Below the pieces are notes generated by a model, which did no database searches, was not told the origin of the DNA, and saw nothing but the letters and a program-made list of their open reading frames with translations. A stretch of DNA of 28,039 nucleotides from NCBI GenBank assembly GCA_002452855.1, contig DKFS01000036.1, positions 1 through 28,039 on the forward strand, given 5' to 3'. The stretch is from Sulfurospirillum sp. UBA6790. GTDB taxonomy: Bacteria; Campylobacterota; Campylobacteria; Campylobacterales; Sulfurospirillaceae. Every line of letters begins with the position of its first letter. Position 1 is the stretch's first letter. The translations under genes and the position numbers were made by a program. Below are positions 6,982-14,368 of the stretch, one piece after another.

Positions 6982-8775
6982 CTAGTCGATTTTGAGAATG
7001 GTCAAAAACGCTTCTTGCGGCAGTTGCACTTTACCGATGGATTTCATACGTTTTTTACCCTCTTTTTGTTTATCAAGCAGTTTTCGTTTCCTCGTAATAT
7101 CGCCACCGTAGCATTTTGCGGTCACGTTTTTGCCCATCGATTTGACCGTTTCACGCGCGATAACTTTGGTGCCGATACTCGCTTGGATCGCCACTTCAAA
7201 AAGTTGTCGTGGAACGATCTCTTTCATCGCTTTGACAAAGTCTCGCCCTCTGGTTTGCGCACTTACCCTTGGAACGATGATAGAAAGTGCATCAACGACC
7301 TCACCCGCAACCAAGACGTCTAGTTTCACCAAATCACCCGCTTGATACCCAATCGGTTCGTAATCAAAACTGGCGTAGCCTTTAGAGACTGATTTGAGTT
7401 TGTCATAAAAATCCATAACGATTTCATTGAGGGGAATTTCATACTCTAACAGTACACGCTCAGGACTTAAGTAATCCATCTTTTTTTGCAAACCGCGTTT
7501 ATTGTTCATCAAGATGATGATGTTTCCCAAAAATTCAGTCGGTGTTAATACAGTCGCTTTAACATACGGTTCAGAAATCTCTTCAATCTCATTTACGGGA
7601 GGAAGCTCACTTGGATTGTGTATATCCAAATTTGCTCCTTTGGTTGTTTTGACTTTATAGGTAACCGTAGGTGCGGTTGCAATTAAGTCAAGGTCAAACT
7701 CCCTCTCCAAACGCTCTTTGATGACTTCCATGTGAAGAAGTCCCAAGAAGCCAACCCTAAAACCAAACCCAAGTGCGGCAGAGGTTTCAGGCTCATACGA
7801 GATACTAGAATCATTGAGACTGAGTTTGTCTAACGCGTCACGGAGTTCTTCAAATTTATCAGTTTCAATCGGATAAAGCCCTGCAAAAACAAACTGCTTT
7901 GCCTCTTTAAACCCACCGATAGCTTCAGCCGTTTTGCGCTTTGCATCGGTGATAGTGTCGCCCACTTGAACATCACCAACGTTTTTAAGACCTAACACGA
8001 CGATGCCGACCTCACCCGTTTTAATCTCAGTCGTTTTTTGCATCGCCAAAGGGTGTGGATACATCAAATTAAGCACTTCATGCTTTTTGCCTGTACCCAT
8101 AACATAGACTTCTTGCCCTTTTTTAATAGAGCCATCGTACACGCGCACTAAGGCAAGCGCACCCAAATAATTATCGAACCAACTGTCGTAAATCAATGCT
8201 TTAGTTGGAGCGTTTTCATCGCCTATAGGAGCTGGGATTTTATCGACAATGCTGTCTAAGAGTTCTCGCACACCGATGCCACTTTTTGCACTGACATTTA
8301 ATGCTTCAGAGCAGTCTAAGCCAATGGTATGCTCTATCTCATCTTTGACACGATCTGGATCAGCCGCAGGAAGGTCTATTTTATTGATAACAGGGATAAT
8401 TTCTAAGTTATTTTCAAGGGCGATGTAAACATTGGCAATTGTTTGTGCTTCCACGCCTTGAGAGGCATCAACGACAAGAAGCGCTCCATCACTGGAAGCC
8501 AAAGAGCGACTTACTTCATACGAAAAGTCCACGTGACCCGGAGTGTCGATCAAGTTAAGAACGTAAGGCTGTCCCTCTTTGACATAAGTTAAACGGACAC
8601 TTTGCGCTTTGATGGTAATGCCACGTTCTTTTTCGATGTCCATGGTGTCCATCATTTGCGTGGTCATTTCACGTTCACTAACAGCACCACACTCTTGGAT
8701 CAAACGATCTGCTAACGTGCTTTTACCATGGTCGATATGGGCGATGATTGAAAAGTTACGAATATTTTTCTGCAT
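6982..8775 (-). CDS. lepA: Elongation factor 4 (LepA), translational GTPase
   Basis: 597 residues, the normal family length. The G domain begins [20 protein letters not shown] (P-loop AHIDHGKS), with G2 in RGITIKAQ, G3 DTPGH and G4 NKID. EF-G-like domains II, III and V follow, then the LepA-specific C-terminal region ending [20 protein letters not shown]. The protein binds the ribosome and acts on stalled or mistranslocated complexes; it is cytoplasmic and partly membrane-associated. It starts 3 bp after the prs stop and precedes comF by 12 bp, so prs-lepA-comF look like one transcription unit. Confidence 0.98.
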   Translation of the reverse strand: MQKNIRNFSIIAHIDHGKSTLADRLIQECGAVSEREMTTQMMDTMDIEKERGITIKAQSVRLTYVKEGQPYVLNLIDTPGHVDFSYEVSRSLASSDGALLVVDASQGVEAQTIANVYIALENNLEIIPVINKIDLPAADPDRVKDEIEHTIGLDCSEALNVSAKSGIGVRELLDSIVDKIPAPIGDENAPTKALIYDSWFDNYLGALALVRVYDGSIKKGQEVYVMGTGKKHEVLNLMYPHPLAMQKTTEIKTGEVGIVVLGLKNVGDVQVGDTITDAKRKTAEAIGGFKEAKQFVFAGLYPIETDKFEELRDALDKLSLNDSSISYEPETSAALGFGFRVGFLGLLHMEVIKERLEREFDLDLIATAPTVTYKVKTTKGANLDIHNPSELPPVNEIEEISEPYVKATVLTPTEFLGNIIILMNNKRGLQKKMDYLSPERVLLEYEIPLNEIVMDFYDKLKSVSKGYASFDYEPIGYQAGDLVKLDVLVAGEVVDALSIIVPRVSAQTRGRDFVKAMKEIVPRQLFEVAIQASIGTKVIARETVKSMGKNVTAKCYGGDITRKRKLLDKQKEGKKRMKSIGKVQLPQEAFLTILKID

Positions 8776-8778
8776 GCG

Positions 8779-9708
8779 TTATACAAATAACCCATTAACA
8801 CTTTCATTGTGATAAACACGACGAATGACTTCTGCAAAAACAGGAGCAACACTGAGCACTTTAATTTTATCGCTTGTCTCTTTTAACGGAATGGTATCTG
8901 TGACGATTAATTCATCCAACTCGCCTTTGGCAAGGCGCTCATACGCTGGGCCACTTAAAACAGCGTGTGTACAACATGCCATAACGCTGGTTGCACCTTT
9001 TTTCTTCAAGACTTCAGCCGCTTTCACAATCGTGCCCGCAGTATCAATCATATCATCGACCAAGATGACATCTTTGCCATTTACATCACCAATGATATTC
9101 ATCACTTCAGACTCATTGGCTTTTTCACGGCGTTTATCAACAATGACCATATCCACGCCAAGGAGTTTTGCAAAGCTTCTTGCACGAGCCACACCACCGA
9201 TATCTGGGCTTGCAATAATTGGGTTTTTGAGATTTTTTGCTTTGACATAGTCGTTAAAGATAATAGAACCATAGAGGTTATCTACGGGGATATCAAAGAA
9301 ACCTTGAATTTGACCGGCATGAAGGTCAATCGTCACAACACGATCAACACCGGCTGTTTGAATCATATTTGCAACGAGTTTAGCAGTAATTGGAACGCGA
9401 GGTGCTGCCTTTCTATCTTGTCTTGCATAACCAAAGTAAGGCATGACAGCGGTAATACTATTTGCCGAACTTCGTCTTAAAGCATCGGTTAAAATAAGTA
9501 ATTCCATTAAATTTATATTTGCGGGTGCACACGTTGATTGGATGATAAAAACATCTTTTCCACGGACACTTTCACTGACTTGAACACTGATTTCCCCATC
9601 ACTAAAGCGCTTAATTTCAGCCGCCGATAGAGGAAGAGAAAGATGTTTTGCAACACGTTTAGCAAACTCTGGATTTGCTGTTCCTGCAAAGACTTTATAG
9701 CCTCTCAT
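8779..9708 (-). CDS. prs: Ribose-phosphate pyrophosphokinase (PRPP synthetase)
   Basis: 309 residues, family-typical. Visible motifs are FSDGEISVQV, the ATP-binding segment YFGYARQDRK, the Mg-binding DLHAGQIQGFF, the catalytic KRR region VDKRREKANE, and the PRPP loop VDDMIDTAGT. It makes PRPP from ribose 5-phosphate and ATP for purine, pyrimidine, histidine, tryptophan and NAD synthesis. ATG 9708 has AGGA nearby. It is first in a unit with lepA and comF, a pairing that makes sense because ComF is a PRTase-fold protein. Its promoter is probably in the divergent region 9709-9897, with TATAAT at 9775-9780 on the minus strand. Confidence 0.98.
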   Translation of the reverse strand: MRGYKVFAGTANPEFAKRVAKHLSLPLSAAEIKRFSDGEISVQVSESVRGKDVFIIQSTCAPANINLMELLILTDALRRSSANSITAVMPYFGYARQDRKAAPRVPITAKLVANMIQTAGVDRVVTIDLHAGQIQGFFDIPVDNLYGSIIFNDYVKAKNLKNPIIASPDIGGVARARSFAKLLGVDMVIVDKRREKANESEVMNIIGDVNGKDVILVDDMIDTAGTIVKAAEVLKKKGATSVMACCTHAVLSGPAYERLAKGELDELIVTDTIPLKETSDKIKVLSVAPVFAEVIRRVYHNESVNGLFV

Positions 9709-9758
9709 ATTCTATATCCTTTAACATCAAAAAGTTCTCTATTTTAACGCAAAGGGAC

Positions 9759-9859
9759 TTAAGATAGCGTTAAGATTATAAAATGCATCGCCTCTTTGGG
9801 CAGTTCTACTTAACCCTTTTTTAATCTTCATTCTTAACACTCCTTTAACACTTAAGTGT
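9759..9859. promoter_or_regulatory. Divergent regulatory region with paired TTAA half-sites
   Basis: The 189-bp gap between prs and the plus-strand gene at 9898 contains three pairs of TTAA-led half-sites, each pair 11 bp apart: 9759/9770 (TTAAGATA, TTAAGATT), 9810/9821 (TTAACCCT, TTAATCTT) and 9834/9845 (TTAACACT twice). One helical turn between direct repeats is typical of OmpR/PhoB-family response regulators. The last site also overlaps a perfect 12-base palindrome, ACACTTAAGTGT (9848-9859). The first pair overlaps the likely prs -10 (9775-9780). The last pair is placed to activate the 9898 gene, whose -10 candidates are CATAAT (9860-9865) and TATAGT (9875-9880). Confidence 0.55.
9775..9780 (-). 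promoter_or_regulatory. -10 element upstream of prs
   Basis: Perfect TATAAT on the minus strand, about 67 bases before the prs start. It overlaps the 9770 TTAA half-site, so a regulator bound there could affect prs. Confidence 0.5.
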
Positions 9860-9897
9860 CATAATACGTTTAATTATAGTTAATATTGAGGTAGCTT

Positions 9898-10719
9898 ATG
9901 AATAGTTTACGCCGTTTTACGTCATTGTGTATCGGTTTTTCATTTTTAGTGATGAGTTATACAGGCATTTTACTGTTTATTGCCCCCAAAGGAAGAGTTG
10001 CTAATTGGACGAATTGGGAACTTTTGGGCTTAGATAAAACACAATACACCAACTTACATGTCAGTTTTATGGTTCTTTTTTTAGCTGGGATGATTGTGCA
10101 TATTTACCTTAATTGGGGTATTCTAATCAATTATCTTAAAAATAAAACACGCTCTTTTTCGTTACTGACCAAAGAGTTTCTCTTGGCCTTTGGCTTTAAC
10201 CTTCTCTTTTTAATTGGCACGCTCTATTACTGGTCTCCTTTTGATGAATTTCTTAATTTTGAAGATGATATTAAGAGTTCATGGGAGAAAAAAACTCTTT
10301 CAAAAGCACCTTACGGACATGCTGAACTCTCAACGCTCCAAGAGTTTGCACTGCGTACCAACACCGATATTAAGACGCTGATGCAAAAACTGACCCGTGC
10401 AAAATTACAAGGTGTGCAAGAAGACCAAACGATTGCCGACATTGCTAAACTCAACCATTATTCACCAGCGCAAATGTTTGACATTATGAATGCACAACCA
10501 ACAACACCTACTTTAAAAGAGGGAGGAGGGTATGGAAGGATGACACTAAAAGATGCATCTAGCACGTACGCCTTTTCTTATGAAATAGCTGTAAAATCGC
10601 TTCAAGAAAAAGGTTATAATGCAACAGAAACTTCGACATTGCGAGACATTGCGGATGCTTTACATGTAAAGCCTATTGATCTATTAGAATCGTTAAAATC
10701 ATCCACGACAAAGGAGTAA
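9898..10719 (+). CDS. DUF4405-like membrane protein with a four-repeat C-terminal tail
   Basis: 273 residues, ATG with GAGG six bases upstream. Three hydrophobic segments (about 9-29, 52-72, 93-113); the second holds H54 and H68 (H-x13-H), a spacing suited to haem or quinone-linked cytochrome b-like proteins. The tail has four 21-residue motifs of the form TL-x-(E/D)-(F/I)-A with a conserved Leu/Ile/Met end: 145-165, 177-197, 215-235 and 246-266, grouped as two pairs separated by GGGYGRM. Function unknown; I infer a membrane redox or sensor component. The downstream EF-hand gene begins 2 bp after the stop, so they are co-transcribed. Upstream paired TTAA sites suggest control by a two-component system. 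A TTTACATGTAAA copy (10659-10670) encodes LHVK in the last repeat. Confidence 0.78.
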   Translation: MNSLRRFTSLCIGFSFLVMSYTGILLFIAPKGRVANWTNWELLGLDKTQYTNLHVSFMVLFLAGMIVHIYLNWGILINYLKNKTRSFSLLTKEFLLAFGFNLLFLIGTLYYWSPFDEFLNFEDDIKSSWEKKTLSKAPYGHAELSTLQEFALRTNTDIKTLMQKLTRAKLQGVQEDQTIADIAKLNHYSPAQMFDIMNAQPTTPTLKEGGGYGRMTLKDASSTYAFSYEIAVKSLQEKGYNATETSTLRDIADALHVKPIDLLESLKSSTTKE

Positions 10720-10721
10720 AG

Positions 10722-11051
10722 ATGAAACGAACATTATGCTTTTTAGTATTGATATCCCTTGTGAGTTTGGGGCTGTATGCTGCAGATTTACCAGCACGCG
10801 GACCTTTAACATTTGAAGCATACGATAAAAACAAAGATGGCGTTATTACCGAAGATGAATTTAATAGCGTTAAAAGCGAACGAATGAGTGCTATGGCAGA
10901 TGCGGGTATGCCAATGCGAAATGCTGCCAATTCACCCGATTTTTCGTATTTTGATGCCAATAAAGACGGAAAAGTAACCAAAGAGGAGTTTCAACAAGGA
11001 CAACTCAAACGTATGCAAGAAAACAGACAAGGCAGAGGAAGAATGCAATAG
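10722..11051 (+). CDS. Secreted EF-hand calcium-binding protein
   Basis: 109 residues. A Sec signal peptide (MKRTLCFLVLISLVSLGLYA, cleavage after YAA) is followed by two canonical 12-residue EF loops: DKNKDGVITEDE (about residues 35-46) and DANKDGKVTKEE (about 77-88), separated by a Met/Ala-rich linker. The C-terminus is basic and rich in Gln, Arg and Met. It should bind calcium in the periplasm. AAGGAG overlaps the stop of the upstream membrane protein, so translation is coupled and the two probably work together. The partner process is not known. A hairpin terminator follows at 11056. Confidence 0.9.
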   Translation: MKRTLCFLVLISLVSLGLYAADLPARGPLTFEAYDKNKDGVITEDEFNSVKSERMSAMADAGMPMRNAANSPDFSYFDANKDGKVTKEEFQQGQLKRMQENRQGRGRMQ

Positions 11052-11055
11052 TCTT

Positions 11056-11078
11056 AAGAGGCGACCAAGTCGCCTCTT
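11056..11078. terminator. Hairpin terminator between convergent genes
   Basis: Ten-base stem AAGAGGCGAC / GTCGCCTCTT with a 3-base loop (CAA). It sits between the EF-hand stop (11051) and the convergent stop codon at 11080. The following plus-strand T-run is weak (TTTCT), but the strong GC-rich stem and position fit a bidirectional terminator. Confidence 0.75.
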
Positions 11079-11079
11079 T

Positions 11080-11442
11080 CTAGCCTCTACTGGAGATAAA
11101 AATACCCAATACGATCAGTGCTAGTCCTAAAATTTTATACAAGGTCACACTCTCACTAAACAGATAAACCGATGAGATAAAAACAACAACGAAAGTTAAG
11201 CCCATAAACGGATAAGCATAGCTTAGCTCAAATTTTGTCATTGCCGCCATCCAACATAAAGATGCCACAAACGCAGAGACAAACCCACTTAAGATAAATG
11301 GATCTAAAAAGAGTTTCAGTAAAAAGATGAGCTTTTCAGCAGACGCGTCAGGTAAATGACCATGAAAAGGAATACGCCATTTAATGACAAGTTGCCCGTA
11401 TACCGTAAAAAAAATCGTTCCAAAGATATATAAATGTGCCAT
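11080..11442 (-). CDS. Small DMT/SMR-type membrane protein, ArnE-like putative lipid-sugar flippase
   Basis: 120 residues from the ATG that overlaps the wecE stop (TAATG); GGAG lies 9 bases before it, so this start is preferred over an ATG five codons upstream. Four hydrophobic segments are visible (about 4-19, 46-64, 69-87, 96-115), with the SMR/EamA features FELSYAYPF in helix 3 and ALIVLGIF at the end. In the Arn system, small proteins of this type (ArnE/ArnF) flip undecaprenyl-linked aminoarabinose. Here it is the last gene of a unit containing an aminotransferase, an ArnC-like GT2 and a GT-C-like protein, so I infer the same role. A drug exporter is the alternative. Confidence 0.72.
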   Translation of the reverse strand: MAHLYIFGTIFFTVYGQLVIKWRIPFHGHLPDASAEKLIFLLKLFLDPFILSGFVSAFVASLCWMAAMTKFELSYAYPFMGLTFVVVFISSVYLFSESVTLYKILGLALIVLGIFISSRG

Positions 11443-12581
11443 TAACATTCGCTCCATTTCATTAAAACTTCACAGACTTCATCCACTTCTTCTAATGTGA
11501 TACCATAATACATTGGCAAACGCACTAAGCGTTCGCTCTCTTTTGTGGTATAGATATCTTCTTGAAACATATGTCCATATTTAAGGCCTGCTGGTGCGCT
11601 GTGTAATGGAATGTAGTGAAAAACAGCACCAATACTTGCCTCTTTGAATCTTTCTAAAAGGGCTGTTCTCTCTTCTAAATTTTTTACTTTGAGATAGAAC
11701 ATATGCGCGTTATGAACGCATTCGCTTGGAATCGTTGCTAGTTCCAAAAGACCTTTCTTTGCCAAAGGTTCTAATCGTTCAAAATAGGCTTTCCAGGTAT
11801 TGAGTCGATGGGTTTGAATAGCATCGACCATTTCCAAATTACCCCATAAATAGGCCGCTTGAAGCTCACTTGGCAAGTAGCTACTGCCTATATCCATCCA
11901 GCCGTACTTATCAACCATGCCTCTAAAAAATTGACTTCGATTCGTCCCTTTTTCACGAATAATTTCAGCTCTTTGAGAAAAGCGTTCATCATTAATCAAG
12001 AGTAATCCGCCTTCACCACCGCTAGTGATATTTTTAGTCTCGTGGAAGCTAAACGCACCTAAATGTCCTATCGTACCAAGGGGTCTTCCTTTATAGGTTG
12101 CTTCAAACCCTTGTGCAGCATCTTCAACAACATAAAGATTATGGCGTGTTGCAATATCCATAATCGCATCCATATCACATCCAACCCCAGCGTAGTGAAC
12201 AGGTACAATGGCTTTTGTTTTAGGTGTAATAGCCGCTTCAATCAGACGCTCGTCAATATTCATGGTATCTGCTCTTACATCCACAAAAATGATTTTAGCC
12301 CCACGCAAGGCAAACGCATCAGCTGTGCTTACAAAGGTGTAGCTAGGCATAATAACTTCATCGCCCGCTTGAATATCTAAAAGCAAGGCCGCCATCTCTA
12401 ATGCATGCGTACACGAAGGCGTTAAAAGTGTTTTATAACAGTGATATCGCTCTTCAAACCATTTTTGACAGCGTTTACCAAAAGGACCATCTCCTGACAT
12501 TTTAAGGCTGTTCATGGCTTCTAAAACATATTTTTCTTCATTACCAGTTCGTGGAGGTTTATTAAAATGAATCATCTTCAT
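11442..12581 (-). CDS. wecE: dTDP-4-amino-4,6-dideoxygalactose transaminase (WecE/RffA type)
   Basis: About 379 residues from the ATG at 12581. An in-frame TTG at 12632 would add 17 residues, but it has no ribosome binding site and E. coli WecE starts near MIPFNAPP, matching MIHFNKPP here. The fold-type I PLP motifs are strong: LTPSCTHALEMAALLLDI, GDEVIMPSYTFVSTADAF, VVEDAAQGFEATYKGRPLG and FSFHETKNITSGGEGG, where the Lys in HETKN forms the Schiff base. It converts dTDP-4-keto-6-deoxy-glucose to dTDP-Fuc4N using glutamate. The sugar-nucleotide enzymes RmlA/RmlB are not in this window. It lies downstream of wbqC-like and GT genes. Confidence 0.9.
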   Translation of the reverse strand: MKMIHFNKPPRTGNEEKYVLEAMNSLKMSGDGPFGKRCQKWFEERYHCYKTLLTPSCTHALEMAALLLDIQAGDEVIMPSYTFVSTADAFALRGAKIIFVDVRADTMNIDERLIEAAITPKTKAIVPVHYAGVGCDMDAIMDIATRHNLYVVEDAAQGFEATYKGRPLGTIGHLGAFSFHETKNITSGGEGGLLLINDERFSQRAEIIREKGTNRSQFFRGMVDKYGWMDIGSSYLPSELQAAYLWGNLEMVDAIQTHRLNTWKAYFERLEPLAKKGLLELATIPSECVHNAHMFYLKVKNLEERTALLERFKEASIGAVFHYIPLHSAPAGLKYGHMFQEDIYTTKESERLVRLPMYYGITLEEVDEVCEVLMKWSEC

Positions 12582-12729
12582 GTTCTCTTCATCTAGTTTA
12601 TAGAGCTTTTCAAACTCTGTGATCACTTTCAAAACACTGTTTTAAAAGTAGCATTGACGCTTGGTTTCTTATCGAAATTTGCGCACCTTGATAGTGTTTT
12701 ACTGTTTTACATGTCAATTAAAAATCGGA
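12582..12729. other. Gap between the WbqC-like gene and wecE
   Basis: This is the longest break in the 11-24 kb co-directional block. No strong hairpin was seen. It contains a one-mismatch copy of the dispersed palindrome (TTTACATGTCAA, 12706-12717) and an in-frame 5' extension of wecE from TTG 12632 that I think is not translated. A separate promoter for wecE and the flippase gene could lie here, but no clean TATAAT was recognised. Confidence 0.4.
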
Positions 12730-13422
12730 TTATCGTATCGTACTTTTGAGGAAATTTTTGGCATTTTCACCCTCATTTAAAATCACATCAATGACACTCA
12801 CGCCATGTTCAAACGGTGGAAAAAGCTGATGATATTCTTGATACCCACCATAATCCATCCATTCTACGGCAATTCCCGCTGCTTTGAAAATGGATTCGTC
12901 TAAATAATCTCGTGCCGCAGGACCGCTTAGATAGGTCGTTGCACCCAAATCTTGACATAACGCTAAAAGACGTTCACTTTTCCCTTCCGCTAAAACGAAC
13001 TCTTTGGAATCTCGAATGATGGTTTTAATTCCGAGCATTCCGCAGATTGCGTCAATAAAATGGCGGTTAATCTCGCTGATGTATTCTGAGGTCGCATTCA
13101 GATACAATGCTTCAAATTGCTCTTTATACGCCTTAAAATGCGGTGCTTTTGCATAATTTTGAGCGATACTTTTCCAATGGTTCACGTTCCATTTGGTATC
13201 CGTAATCTTTGTTTCATTGATTTTCTGATGCAAACTCTCTTGGCGCACAGGGATACTTAACCATTGAAGTCCATTTTGTGTTTTGATTTTATTGCGATTA
13301 CGCCAATCATTTTTAGTGTACTGCATATCATCATACAGCACAAATTCATCGACACTGCCGATGATATCAAAATACCCTTTCCAAGGTATATAATTAGACT
13401 GTAAAATAGCGATTTTTTTCAT
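12730..13422 (-). CDS. WbqC-like family protein
   Basis: 230 residues, starting MKKIAILQSNYIPWKGYFDII, the WbqC-family signature, with VLYDDMQYTKNDWRNRNKIK shortly after and LSGPAARDYLDESIF in the C-terminal half. Members are found in O-antigen and glycan clusters; the biochemical role is not settled, and sugar N-acyl or related modification is a common suggestion. Its start overlaps the GT2 stop by 4 nt (ATGA type), so the two are translationally coupled. With WecE nearby, modification of the new 4-amino group is a reasonable guess, not a demonstrated one. Confidence 0.85.
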   Translation of the reverse strand: MKKIAILQSNYIPWKGYFDIIGSVDEFVLYDDMQYTKNDWRNRNKIKTQNGLQWLSIPVRQESLHQKINETKITDTKWNVNHWKSIAQNYAKAPHFKAYKEQFEALYLNATSEYISEINRHFIDAICGMLGIKTIIRDSKEFVLAEGKSERLLALCQDLGATTYLSGPAARDYLDESIFKAAGIAVEWMDYGGYQEYHQLFPPFEHGVSVIDVILNEGENAKNFLKSTIR

Positions 13423-14348
13423 AAATTAATCATCTCTTGAATAATATAAAGTGGCCTTCGTTTAACTTCATCAAATATTTTTCCAATATATAAACCGGTA
13501 ATGCCAATAATGGCAAATAAGAGACCGAACATAAAAAACATTGATACCATTAAACTGGTCCAACCCTCAGCAGGGGTGTGAAAGAAAAAGTAACGAATCA
13601 CAAGCCATCCAGCAAAAATCAAGCTTATAAAAGCGATACCAAAGCCAAGTTGAATCGATAAACGAAGCGGTTTATTGGAATGCGAAATAATCGAATCTGT
13701 CGCAAGACGAATCAATTTTGAAAGATTGTAGGAGGATTGTCCATACGCTCGCGGTGCATGTTCAATATCAATTTCCGTTTTCTTAAAACCGACCATTTTC
13801 GCAAACAACAAAAAATCGCGACTGTGTTCACGGTAGCGATTGATGGTCGCTATCACTTTATGAGCATAAATCCCAAAGTTAGCAATACTGTTGTCATGCT
13901 TATTGTCTGTGAAATATTCTAAGACACGATTAAAAGCACGTGAGCCTAAACGTTTAAAAAAGCTGTCTTGTCTTTGGGCGCGTCTTCCAAAAACAATGTC
14001 ATAACCTTCGATTGCTTTATTATAAAGTTTAATAATCTCCTCAGGGCGATCTTGTAAATCGCAGTCCATAACCACAACCCATTCGCCTTTGGCATGATCA
14101 AGTCCTGCGGTAATAGCATAATGCTGTCCAAAATTCCGAGAAAGGTTAATGCCTTTAACTCTTTCATCGCGAGCACACAACATCACAATTCGCTCCCACG
14201 AACCTTGCGGGCACGCATCATTCACTAAAATAATTTCAAACTGTTCTGTAATTTGAGAAAGCGTTTTAACTAAACGTTCATACAGCTCAAACAAGCACTC
14301 TTTACAGCCATAAATTGGAGAAACCACACTGATCTTAACAGACTCCAC
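13419..14348 (-). CDS. Family 2 glycosyltransferase, ArnC/DPM-like polyprenyl-phosphate sugar transferase
   Basis: 309 residues from a GTG with AAAGG upstream; that AAAGG is the edge of a dispersed palindrome copy at 14357. The GT-A domain shows VVSPIYGCKE at the N-terminus, VNDACPQGSW, the metal-binding DCD in VVMDCDLQDRPEEI and GRRAQRQDSFFKR. Two C-terminal helices (about 225-250 and 262-287) anchor it in the inner membrane, the arrangement of ArnC and GtrB. Such enzymes move a sugar from a nucleotide to undecaprenyl phosphate on the cytoplasmic face. The genes beside it (GT-C-like protein, WecE, ArnE-like flippase) would complete that route. Confidence 0.88.
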   Translation of the reverse strand: MESVKISVVSPIYGCKECLFELYERLVKTLSQITEQFEIILVNDACPQGSWERIVMLCARDERVKGINLSRNFGQHYAITAGLDHAKGEWVVVMDCDLQDRPEEIIKLYNKAIEGYDIVFGRRAQRQDSFFKRLGSRAFNRVLEYFTDNKHDNSIANFGIYAHKVIATINRYREHSRDFLLFAKMVGFKKTEIDIEHAPRAYGQSSYNLSKLIRLATDSIISHSNKPLRLSIQLGFGIAFISLIFAGWLVIRYFFFHTPAEGWTSLMVSMFFMFGLLFAIIGITGLYIGKIFDEVKRRPLYIIQEMINL

Positions 14349-14356
14349 GCACGACC

Positions 14357-14368
14357 TTTACATGTAAT
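14357..14368. repeat. Dispersed palindrome TTTACATGTAAT, intergenic copy
   Basis: Near-perfect copy (11/12) filling most of the 20-bp gap between the membrane protein and GT2 genes. On the minus strand its edge supplies AAAGG, a ribosome binding site for the GT2 gene. Confidence 0.85.

Noticed and set aside
6609..7323. Plus-strand reading frames opposite comF and lepA
   Set aside because: Antisense shadows of conserved genes; no start signals.
8825..9480. Plus-strand reading frames of 141 and 171 residues opposite prs
   Set aside because: Both are antisense to a highly conserved gene and have no ribosome binding site or family motif.
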